A stretch of 64,000 nucleotides of DNA from JAQIBY01 sp964418565 (GTDB lineage: Bacteria > Bacteroidota > Bacteroidia > Bacteroidales > ML635J-15). This document shows, one piece after another, positions 1 through 6,921 of this stretch. The notes below the pieces were generated by a model that was not told the DNA's origin, did no database searches, and worked only from the letters and a program-made list of their open reading frames with translations. Location of the stretch: the NCBI GenBank assembly GCA_964418565.1, contig CAYQMB010000003.1, positions 7,986-71,985 on the forward strand. Reading direction: 5' to 3'. Each line of letters starts with the position of its first letter. Positions within the stretch are counted from its first letter, which is position 1. The translations under genes and the position numbers were made by a program.

Positions 1-984
1 ACAGAAACGGACTTGTTTACAGGAAAAGTCACTTCTGTTGAACACACTGAATCATCCCCCGCTATTACTCATAAAGCAGGAATAAAATCAAGCAATACAA
101 TTAAAAATGCAGAAAATCCTGATCCATTGCATCCTGATTTATCCGGCAAAAACACGGGCAAGGCTATTGTCGAAATGGATTATTATGAAGGAGACCAGTT
201 GAAGTTTACCGGGTATTCAAACGGATTTTTTAATGGATGTATATTTGCTTTGCCAGGCAGTAATAATACATATACATTTCAGTTTATTGAACAACTTGGT
301 CAATGCAACGGTTTAACCCAAATTACAGACACACGGGATGGGCGCGTTTATAATACAATAGGGATTGGCGATCAATGCTGGATGGCCGAAAGCCTAAAAT
401 ATTTACCAGAGGTTGTAGGACCCGGTACAGGCTCAAATATCACAGCTTATTATTATGTATATGGTTATGACGGCACAAACGTGACAGCGGCCAAAGCAAT
501 TGCAAATTTTGGTACGTATGGTGTATTGTACAACTGGCCTGCAGCGATGAATGGCATGGAAGGCAGTTCAGCCAACCCCAGCGGTGTGCAGGGTATTTGT
601 CCTTCAGGCTGGCATTTGCCGAGCGATGCAGAATGGCAGGAGTTGGAAATGGCACTAGGTATGTCACAAGCCGATGCTGACCTTTTGGGCTGGAGAGGCA
701 CAAACGAAGGCAGCAAGTTGGCAGGTAATGCATCTTTATGGGAAGATGGAGGTTTAGAGCAAAATCCGGAATTCGGTAGTAGTGGTTTTGCAGCTCTTCC
801 GGCTGGATACCGTTCCGACAACGGTAGTTTCGGCTGCGGTGGTTCCCTTGGTTGGTGGTGGACTGCTACTGATTTTTATTACATTTTAGCCTGGTCCCGG
901 GAGTTGACTTACCTTCAAAGCGGTATCTACAGGTTCTATCCCAATATGGAGGTTGGTATACCTGTCCGTTGCGTAAGGGATTAA
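1..984 (+). CDS. Fibrobacter-succinogenes-major-domain surface protein (5' partial)
   Basis: The reading frame is open to the left edge, so the true start lies outside the window; a TTG at 13 should not be taken as the start. The last ~220 residues match the TIGR02145 paralogous domain: a DGRVYNT stretch, QCWMAESLKY, YGVLYNWPAAM, CPSGWHLPSDAEW, then GFAALPAGYR, WWWTAT and a terminal VRCVRD. Such domains are found on exported or surface proteins of Bacteroidota and Fibrobacteres; their role is not established. The upstream ~100 residues are low in recognisable motifs. It lies beyond the outermost decayed tRNA-Met copy and may be part of the same accessory region. Family assignment is firm, function unknown. 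Confidence 0.85.
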   Translation, partial: TETDLFTGKVTSVEHTESSPAITHKAGIKSSNTIKNAENPDPLHPDLSGKNTGKAIVEMDYYEGDQLKFTGYSNGFFNGCIFALPGSNNTYTFQFIEQLGQCNGLTQITDTRDGRVYNTIGIGDQCWMAESLKYLPEVVGPGTGSNITAYYYVYGYDGTNVTAAKAIANFGTYGVLYNWPAAMNGMEGSSANPSGVQGICPSGWHLPSDAEWQELEMALGMSQADADLLGWRGTNEGSKLAGNASLWEDGGLEQNPEFGSSGFAALPAGYRSDNGSFGCGGSLGWWWTATDFYYILAWSRELTYLQSGIYRFYPNMEVGIPVRCVRD

Positions 985-1002
985 GGTGGTTAAAAAAAAA
1001 CA

Positions 1003-1150
1003 CAAAAAAAAGCGAGCACCACACTCGGTACTCGCTCTCAATTCTGCCTTGTGGGCCACTAGGGTTCCCGTCCTGTCGGCCGCTTGTTACACCAGTAGTC
1101 GTACAGGCCGCCTGCTGGCCGTGATAAATTCACCTGGACTCCCTGAATAG
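1003..1150 (-). repeat. decayed copy C of tRNA-Met 3' half plus terminator
   Basis: The terminator hairpin of the tRNA-Met gene is repeated here: arms at 1011-1020 and 1027-1036 with loop ACACTC and an A-run on the left. It is followed by a damaged acceptor/T-arm (GTGGGCCACTAGGG, about 1051-1064). After roughly 65 unrelated bases, a second piece resembling the tRNA variable and anticodon region (CCTGGACTCCCTGAATAGGA) appears near 1132-1151. Together they look like an old 3'-half copy interrupted by an insertion. The rest of the 985-1355 gap shows nothing else recognisable. Confidence 0.6.
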
Positions 1151-1355
1151 GATGCATACCCTGGACATAAAACAATCAAATAACATTTTGAAGCAAATTA
1201 AACATAAGTCCATCGTTTACAATGATTACAAAGGTTAATTGTTTGAAACTTTTATTGTTTGTTTTGTTTTAATATGGTATATTGTATGGTATAATGAAAA
1301 TTTAACGATATAAAGATTCACGAACCAAATGCGCTGATTTATTATTCGTTTACAA

Positions 1356-2144
1356 ATGCTTTCTTCATTAAAATCAAATATCGTAACGCTCATTATTATT
1401 GTATTTACGGCTTTAATAATCATTGGTTTCGGATGTGCACCTTCTCCTATGTATTATGGTGTAGCCAATGGCGGAAGCGAATCTTCCTATATGGATAAAC
1501 CCGTTTATCGAGGCAGTGATCAGATTTCTGAGTATGTATCTGCTAAATTATATCATTCTGTGGATGATTACGCTTATTATGAAGATGAGTCGCTTGGATT
1601 TGCTGAATTTAAGGCGCACCGTAGTCATACTTATAAGAATGCAAATCTGGCATACGGCGGATTTTTATATGGCGGATATTATAATGTGTCAGCATTAGAA
1701 AGGTTTAAAGGTACAAAGTACATGATAGGAAGTGGAATTGCAGGTGAAGCAAATTTAAATATCCCTTTCAGATATGTTGATTGGCGAATATTAGGTGTTA
1801 AAACCACAATTCTTTATGAAAACGGCAGCTATGCCAGATTTAGAAGTAATGCGGCAGAATATCGGGGGATTGTTAATATACATCCGTATAATGCTATCTT
1901 AAGCTTTAGTTTCACAACAGAAATTGCTGTCAAATTAAAAAAAATGAGTTTTGGATTATTTATTGCAATGGGTGGAAGTTATAACCCGGATATTAATACA
2001 TTGTATGATCATGATATCGGTATTGCGACTTTCTGTTTGCATGGTACCTATAAACGTTTTACAGGTTTTGCCCAGTTAAACATTGGTGGTTTATTTATGG
2101 GCTACGGACAAACACTTTCAACTGGTGTTAGTTTCCGGTTTTAA
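1356..2144 (+). CDS. putative outer-membrane protein of unknown function
   Basis: 262 residues. The N-terminus has a long hydrophobic segment (about residues 9-27, rich in I/L/V) ending in GFGC, a weak lipobox, so it is exported either as a lipoprotein or with a cleaved signal. The remainder is rich in Tyr/Gly/Phe, alternates hydrophobic and polar residues, and ends in SFRF; a terminal phenylalanine is typical of beta-barrel outer-membrane proteins. I do not recognise the family. The gene stands alone between copies C and B of the tRNA-Met 3' half and is AT-rich relative to the genes right of 4500, consistent with acquisition. A TATAAT-like stretch near 1290 precedes it, but no TAnnTTTG box is evident. 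Confidence 0.65.
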   Translation: MLSSLKSNIVTLIIIVFTALIIIGFGCAPSPMYYGVANGGSESSYMDKPVYRGSDQISEYVSAKLYHSVDDYAYYEDESLGFAEFKAHRSHTYKNANLAYGGFLYGGYYNVSALERFKGTKYMIGSGIAGEANLNIPFRYVDWRILGVKTTILYENGSYARFRSNAAEYRGIVNIHPYNAILSFSFTTEIAVKLKKMSFGLFIAMGGSYNPDINTLYDHDIGIATFCLHGTYKRFTGFAQLNIGGLFMGYGQTLSTGVSFRF

Positions 2145-2206
2145 GTTTAAGCAACGCCGGCGATACAGGGCTTATGCAGGCCCTCCAGGGCTTCCATCCT
2201 TTCGGC

Positions 2207-2335
2207 GTAAATAATTTTTCCCTGTGATTTCGTGATGTAACAAAAAAGCGAGCACCACACTCGGTACTCGCTCTCAATTCTGCTTTGTGGGCCCACTAGG
2301 GCTTGAACCTAGGACTCCCTGATTATGAGACAGGA
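2207..2335 (-). repeat. copy B of tRNA-Met 3' half plus terminator (att-like)
   Basis: From about 2207 to 2335 this block repeats 4324-4448 nearly base for base. It contains the downstream flank, the terminator hairpin (arms 2247-2256 and 2263-2272, 10 bp with one G-U, loop ACACTC, A-run at 2242-2247), the acceptor 3' strand, T-arm, variable region and anticodon loop (GATTATGAG). The match is lost just past the anticodon stem. It cannot encode a whole tRNA. Identity starting at the anticodon loop is the pattern left when a tyrosine integrase uses a tRNA gene as attachment site. No integrase gene is present between the copies. The remainder of 2336-2608 shows no gene. Confidence 0.85.
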
Positions 2336-2608
2336 AAGGAAAACCAACCAACGGCAAGAAAACCAGAAAAATAGAAAAACTTAAATTTTGAATTGTAAAG
2401 TATTTGCAGGGTAATTTTGTGGATCTATAATTGCTTATAGGTGTGGCTTTTTGAACTTAATCATTTCAACAAGAATCATTTCTCAGCAACCTTAAAGCTA
2501 TTAACAAAATTGGTCTTAGAGCCATCTCTGTAAACATTTTATCCTGTAATTCTGACCAGAATTCATTGAAATATTTTGCTCAAAAATATGGGGTTGCTTA
2601 GTGGATAC

Positions 2609-3196
2609 TTACCGATCACAGTTTGAGCTCAGGCTAATGGCTTGGCTGACCAATTCCCCATTATGGGAAACTTCTAAAACTATGCCTGGTACAGATTCAA
2701 AATTTGTATGATAAGTGTAAGCGTACAACTTATTTTTCTTAATCTTCCGTGGCTTAAAATACCACACATCATATGAGTTTGTATCTCTCCTCAAAATCAT
2801 ATTTTTACATTCAACGCCACAAATCGTTTTTTCCTTTTTTGTATCAACACGGGTAAAGTCATTAGCATACAAGGTATCAGATTCCATAAGTTTTTTCTGG
2901 TACGAAAAACTCTTTTTTATCGCATTTGTATTGGCATCAGAATATTCCTTATAAAACATTGACTTACTGGTTATCTGCTCCTTATCAAAATCAACAACAA
3001 CAGTAAAATCATATTCAAGAAGCCTGTATTGATATGTACACATATCATTAGAAAAACAATCCCTGGTTTTATAATTTCCATTATCAGAATAATTCATGTA
3101 TGTTACCTGAATTTGTTTGGATTTTATTACATCATCTGACATAAAACCAAAAGAAAGGAATCCGATAATTACAAATAGAAATAAAATATTTTTCAT
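2609..3196 (-). CDS. exported protein resembling GLPGLI-type proteins
   Basis: 195 residues from the ATG at 3196, chosen because it begins MKNILFLFVII, a good signal peptide; the longer frame to 3265 adds a polar leader overlapping the upstream gene. The C-terminal half has TICGVECKN, VWYF and VPGIVLEV, the order of motifs seen in the Bacteroidota GLPGLI/DUF4412-like families (a conserved GY.CKKA, WYT and LPGLIL series), but the match is weak. Predicted periplasmic or surface location. It lies 10 bp downstream of the 3207-3947 lipoprotein gene on the same strand, so the two probably form one transcript. Both lie between tRNA-Met copies A and B. Confidence 0.6.
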   Translation of the reverse strand: MKNILFLFVIIGFLSFGFMSDDVIKSKQIQVTYMNYSDNGNYKTRDCFSNDMCTYQYRLLEYDFTVVVDFDKEQITSKSMFYKEYSDANTNAIKKSFSYQKKLMESDTLYANDFTRVDTKKEKTICGVECKNMILRRDTNSYDVWYFKPRKIKKNKLYAYTYHTNFESVPGIVLEVSHNGELVSQAISLSSNCDR

Positions 3197-3206
3197 GATT
3201 GCAAAT

Positions 3207-3947
3207 TTAAAATTGTGAAACAAACCATGATAGGGATGAATAAACTGATGCTTCGATACATGCATTATTTACCTGCCCAATAAGTGAAGGCTTAAAATTA
3301 GGATCGTTTTCAACAATCTCGTGTAAACAATCTCCATAACCAATTGCATCAACAATAGCAAATTCTACGCCTATATTCCCATATAAGTATTTATTACCAA
3401 GCTTTAAATTCCAAAACTTATAACTTTCAATAAAAATTGACCCTGTAGCTACAATATTATAATAATCTACAATACCTAAACTATCAACATCTACCTTAGT
3501 AATGTAATCATCAATATCCATCAAGACTCTCTCAATTGAATCACACTCACATATATGCTCGTGTAAAAACATTAAAAAATCAAAACTCTCACTGGAAATA
3601 TCCCCTAATTGCAATCTTCGCTCAGCATAGTCATCTATTGAATCTCTCAAAATAAATACCTCATTAAAATGATATACAAAAGGAGTGGAATTGCCCCCTA
3701 AAACTATATTTATAATCGAATCAAAGGATAAAGTATCATTATTCTCAAGTCCGATACAACTATCATAAGCCACCAGGCATTCATTATGGAAATAACCAGC
3801 ATTGTATGGATTGGTTACATCCAGCCCCGATTTCAATTCTTGTAAAGCAAGTTCATCCTCAACATCATTATTAATCTCTTTTTCACAACTAATAAAAGTA
3901 AAGATTGATAGCGTAAATGCGATTAAAAAAATCAGTTTAGTTTTCAT
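3207..3947 (-). CDS. lipoprotein of unknown function
   Basis: 246 residues. The N-terminus has a basic start, hydrophobic core and FISC lipobox (Cys about residue 21), followed by an acidic stretch, so this is a predicted surface or periplasmic lipoprotein. A motif NPYNAGYFHNE about 25 residues after the lipobox recalls the NPY..G..HNE motif found in many uncharacterised Bacteroidota lipoproteins. The rest is acidic and rich in Asp/Ile/Tyr with no known catalytic motif. It is the first gene of a probable two-gene unit and starts 67 bp from a perfect 17-bp palindrome (4014-4049) that could be its operator. Confidence 0.65.
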   Translation of the reverse strand: MKTKLIFLIAFTLSIFTFISCEKEINNDVEDELALQELKSGLDVTNPYNAGYFHNECLVAYDSCIGLENNDTLSFDSIINIVLGGNSTPFVYHFNEVFILRDSIDDYAERRLQLGDISSESFDFLMFLHEHICECDSIERVLMDIDDYITKVDVDSLGIVDYYNIVATGSIFIESYKFWNLKLGNKYLYGNIGVEFAIVDAIGYGDCLHEIVENDPNFKPSLIGQVNNACIEASVYSSLSWFVSQF

Positions 3948-4013
3948 AATTAATTAAGTTTAGGTTTAAAAATATTCATAGCAATATTACTATTAAATCC
4001 GTTATCAAAATGC

Positions 4014-4049
4014 GTATTTATACCCGTTTTGAAAAACGGGTATAAATAC
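4014..4049. repeat. perfect 17-bp inverted repeat with 2-nt loop
   Basis: Arms GTATTTATACCCGTTTT (4014-4030) and AAAACGGGTATAAATAC (4033-4049) are exact reverse complements separated by GA. There is no U-run after either arm, so a simple intrinsic terminator is unlikely. It lies upstream of the 3207-3947 lipoprotein gene and could be an operator, a recombination site or a transcript-end hairpin. Confidence 0.8.
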
Positions 4050-4111
4050 CTGTGTCCAGTATCTTAATACACCCTCATTTCCCCTCGGCCATCAAACCGG
4101 TTCTTTTGGCC

Positions 4112-4300
4112 TTAGGTGCTGATGATACCGGATTCTGCTTTTATCACCGCATCCACAAGATGCTCAAAATCTACATCACCTTTGTACTTGCCTTCTTTAG
4201 TTACATGGAAGATAAAGCCGATCATAGTGCTTTTAGCTGCTGCAATTTCTACAGTCGTTAGATATGTACATTTGTACTGTCCTAATGAAAAAAAAGATTT
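4112..4300 (-). pseudogene. possible gene remnant or very small ORF
   Basis: On the minus strand an open frame ends at the stop 4112-4114 and reads FEHLVDAVIKAESGIIST at its C-terminus, preceded by VTKEGKYKGDVD and IAAAKSTMIGF. The composition looks protein-like (amphipathic helix at the end), but the frame has no convincing start. It runs back towards the tRNA terminator and meets a stop at about 4346-4348. It may be the tail of a gene truncated by events at the tRNA-Met site. I do not recognise the family. The remainder of 3948-4352 contains only the palindrome at 4014. Confidence 0.3.
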
Positions 4301-4352
4301 GACATCCCCCAGGTTTTTTGCTTGATTAATTTTCCCGTGATTTCGTGACTAA

Positions 4353-4385
4353 ACAAAAAAAGCGAGCACCACACTCGGTACTCGC
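4353..4385 (-). terminator. intrinsic terminator of tRNA-Met
   Basis: Arms at 4362-4370 and 4377-4385 with loop ACACTC form a 9-bp stem with one G-U pair. On the minus strand the stem is followed by a U-run (4353-4361 as A on the plus strand). The same hairpin recurs in copies B and C. Confidence 0.9.
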
Positions 4386-4401
4386 ACTCAATTCTGCTTT
4401 G

Positions 4402-4475
4402 TGGGCCCACTAGGGCTTGAACCTAGGACTCCCTGATTATGAGTCAGGTGCTCTAACCAACTGAGCTATGGGCCC
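4402..4475 (-). tRNA. tRNA-Met (CAT)
   Basis: The minus strand folds as a 74-nt cloverleaf: acceptor GGGCCCA/TGGGCCC, D-arm GCTCAGTTGGTTAGAGC, anticodon loop with CAT, and T-arm CTAGG-TTCAAGC-CCTAG. The discriminator is A and no CCA is encoded. CAT can be elongator Met or the Ile2 isoacceptor modified by TilS; the acceptor stem fits elongator Met, and this is not proven here. A near-consensus -7 box (TAATATTG, 4490-4497) lies upstream. Its 3' half is duplicated at 2207-2335 and, decayed, at 1003-1150. Confidence 0.93.
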
Positions 4476-4542
4476 TGAATTTCGGGATGCAATATTACGA
4501 TAATTTTGGGATATCTGCAAGCTAAAAGCAGGTTTCAATGCA

Positions 4543-5835
4543 TCATTTTTTTGATTTTTCCGGCAAACACAAGATGAGGACAGCAGCTAAAAAGGGCAGG
4601 GCAGGTATGTTGTAACGTACCAGGGCTCCCAATACCGGTGTGCTGATGCCCGTCAGACTGAAAAGTATGATTACAAAGGACAGGGTGAAAAACAAAAGAT
4701 TTTGCTCACTGTGCCGGAGCTTGCGGTGCCTGAAAATTACCAGCAATATGAGCAGCAAAAAAGCCAGTTTTTCCAGGGCAGCAAGCAACATCATGGGTGA
4801 ATTGATTTCCAGCAAGTGGGGGCGGAGCAGACTGTTTGCGAAGCCTTGCGGAACATGCTTCAAAAGCGAGGACAAACTGGCCTCAATGTCAGGTAGCGAA
4901 ACGGCAGAACCCACATCACCGACGCTGTCAACCATGCTGACAAAGTCGTTTTGCTTTTGCTCGATGATGCGAAACATATCGGTTCGGGGACTTGCTAAAG
5001 AGGTAAGCCAGACCATGATTATCATGCCTGCATGCAGGAGCAGGAACCAGACTATGCTTCTTTTTAGCGCGGGTTTTTTACCTGGTTTTCCCGTGCTCAG
5101 CAGCCAGATCAACCCCGGAACCATGCAAAGCAGTACGTAAATCTTTGTCAGAAAAAAGAAAAGAACGGCAAGCAGGACCAGTAGCAGACTTTTTGTGCTG
5201 AACCTCCGGCTGAGTTTTACCACAGCGAAAAAAAGCAGGCCGGTGTTGAGCATGAGCAGCCCTTCTTTCAGCAGGCCGGAGCTCCACAACCAGACCGATG
5301 GAACCATGAACACAGCCAAAGCAAGCCATTTGCTGCTCCTTGTGAGCATGGTGATGCCACGGTAGAGCAGTGTCAGTCCCAGAAAGGCCAGAAAGGCCAT
5401 GATAAAAGTGTGCGCAAGCATGCTGCCGCCAGTGAGCGGGTACAGCAGAGCATTGAAACGGATTAACGTACGGTTGTCATTCCATACGCCGTTCAGGTAT
5501 TGCCGGTTCCAGTGGCTGGTTTGCTCAAGGCAGGCCTGCACTTTCGGATCATCCATGCCAATGCCTGTTATGATTCTGGCGTACGTGGCGATGGATTCAG
5601 ACTGTGTGGCAATCACTTCCCCGTCGTTGAAATATTTGTGCATGTCTGCCGTGTCCTGTGGATAATACCATGTGTACAGGGCAAAAAGTGCCAGCGCAGC
5701 CATCAGTTTGGCGGTCCACAAACCCAGACGCCACTGTGCGTTCAGTCCGGTTTTCCGAAACACAGGCAGACGGTACACCAGCCAGAAACTTCCGGCGGTA
5801 ACGATCAGCAGGCTGATGATCTGTATGACAGTCAT
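4543..5835 (-). CDS. polytopic membrane protein of unknown function
   Basis: 430 residues from the ATG at 5835. That start is preferred over the longer frame (to 5871) because a TAnnTTTG promoter box (5850-5857) lies just upstream, placing transcription start inside the longer frame. There are about ten hydrophobic segments and a soluble N-terminal loop with WYYPQDTADMHKYFNDG and WNRQYLNGVWNDNRTLIRFNAL, which recalls the extracytoplasmic first loop of GT-C-fold or polymerase-like membrane glycosyltransferases. No family motif is certain. Monocistronic next to tRNA-Met. Confidence 0.7.
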   Translation of the reverse strand: MTVIQIISLLIVTAGSFWLVYRLPVFRKTGLNAQWRLGLWTAKLMAALALFALYTWYYPQDTADMHKYFNDGEVIATQSESIATYARIITGIGMDDPKVQACLEQTSHWNRQYLNGVWNDNRTLIRFNALLYPLTGGSMLAHTFIMAFLAFLGLTLLYRGITMLTRSSKWLALAVFMVPSVWLWSSGLLKEGLLMLNTGLLFFAVVKLSRRFSTKSLLLVLLAVLFFFLTKIYVLLCMVPGLIWLLSTGKPGKKPALKRSIVWFLLLHAGMIIMVWLTSLASPRTDMFRIIEQKQNDFVSMVDSVGDVGSAVSLPDIEASLSSLLKHVPQGFANSLLRPHLLEINSPMMLLAALEKLAFLLLILLVIFRHRKLRHSEQNLLFFTLSFVIILFSLTGISTPVLGALVRYNIPALPFLAAVLILCLPEKSKK

Positions 5836-5849
5836 AGGTTGGCAAGGTA

Positions 5850-5857
5850 CAAAAATA
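5850..5857 (-). promoter_or_regulatory. TAnnTTTG -7 box for the 4543-5835 gene
   Basis: TATTTTTG on the minus strand, 15 bases before the ATG at 5835. It fits the Bacteroidota primary-sigma -7 consensus and implies a leader of under 10 nt. Confidence 0.55.
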
Positions 5858-6196
5858 CCGGCATTTTTCAAGATAAGATGATGAGTTGAAAGTTTTTAAA
5901 GTTGATAAAGTTACTCCCAACCTCCCAACCTACAAACTTACCAATCTTCCAACTTTCCACTCATTTCGCAGCCCGGCGGAGGCGGATTAGCTGCCGAATG
6001 ACTCTGGCTTGTGAGTGCGCAGAGCAAAGAGCGACCAGCGGAAGCTCCTTTGTCCTGCCTGCACAAACAGCCTGAGACATTTGGCACTAACAGCCGGAGA
6101 CGGAAATAGCTGCCCATATAATCACTGACTACTGACCAGCCCACCAATAACCAATCCACCAATGACCAACTCTCTGGGATTTTCCTCAGATTCTGT
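5858..6196. other. intergenic region without a supported gene
   Basis: About 340 bases between divergently transcribed genes. It starts and ends with pyrimidine/adenine-rich low-complexity text (repeated CCAAC, CCACCAAT-type words near 5919-5955 and 6137-6166) around a more GC-rich core. Open frames here have atypical composition and no start context, so I call none. The plsY promoter is at its right end. Confidence 0.5.
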
Positions 6197-6204
6197 TACA
6201 TTTG
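6197..6204 (+). promoter_or_regulatory. TAnnTTTG -7 box for plsY
   Basis: TACATTTG, 17 bases before the plsY ATG at 6221; leader of about 10-12 nt. Confidence 0.6.
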
Positions 6205-6220
6205 CAGCAAAGAAAACCAA

Positions 6221-6838
6221 ATGGCCATACTCGTATTTACCGGAATTGCTGCTTATATGCTGGGTTCATTCAACGCTGCATACTGGCTTGGACGTTGGTT
6301 TAAGGGCATTGATGTGCGGGAACACGGGAGTAAAAACGCCGGTGCTACCAATCTGCTTCGCGTGGCCGGATGGAAAATTGCCCTGCCTGCTTTTATCCTC
6401 GACGTGGGAAAGGCTTACGCTGCAGCATCCCTGGCTTTTCTGCAGAATACGTGGTTGCCGGACTCAGAAGCCTTCCTTTTATGGCAGATTGGTCTTGGAA
6501 TGCTTGCCGTGATCGGGCATTTGCTCCCGGTTTACATTGGTTTTCGTGGCGGGAAAGGCGTGGCCAGCATGCTGGGCGTGGTGTTGGCTGTACACATGCC
6601 TGCTGCCCTGGCTGCACTATCAGTTTTTGTTCTGGTGTTGCTGATTACGCGTATTGTATCCATCTCATCTGTATCGGCAGGATTGTCTTTTCCGGTGTTT
6701 ATGATCTTTGTATTTGGAGATAGGCACATTGTTTTGTTAACATTTTCTTTGCTTGCTGCCGCTCTGCTCTTAATAACCCACAAAAGAAACCTTAAAAGAT
6801 TGTTAAGCGGCGAGGAGAAACGCATCCGCCTGAAATAA
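6221..6838 (+). CDS. plsY: glycerol-3-phosphate acyltransferase PlsY
   Basis: 205 residues, usual length for PlsY. This inner-membrane enzyme transfers an acyl group from acyl-phosphate to sn-glycerol-3-phosphate to give lysophosphatidic acid, the first step of phospholipid synthesis. Family motifs are clear: GSKNAGATN (motif 1, about residues 36-44), GHLLPVYIGFRGGKGVA (motif 2, residues 98-114) and a late THKRN-type basic motif, within about five membrane segments. The ATG at 6221 follows a TAnnTTTG promoter box closely, supporting the start. It stands alone; the next gene has its own region upstream. Confidence 0.95.
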   Translation: MAILVFTGIAAYMLGSFNAAYWLGRWFKGIDVREHGSKNAGATNLLRVAGWKIALPAFILDVGKAYAAASLAFLQNTWLPDSEAFLLWQIGLGMLAVIGHLLPVYIGFRGGKGVASMLGVVLAVHMPAALAALSVFVLVLLITRIVSISSVSAGLSFPVFMIFVFGDRHIVLLTFSLLAAALLLITHKRNLKRLLSGEEKRIRLK

Positions 6839-6921
6839 TTTGATTTATATTAGCACAAATTTGCATTGCCATCAAAGGAGCATTGCTGAACAATAGACAT
6901 GTGTTACTAAAATTTCAAACT

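Noticed and set aside
440..821. Two minus-strand open frames inside the TIGR02145 gene
   Set aside because: They overlap a well-supported protein on the other strand and have composition typical of antisense frames.
5938..6162. Minus-strand 74-codon frame in the plsY upstream gap
   Set aside because: It covers low-complexity intergenic sequence, has an atypical composition and no promoter or start context.
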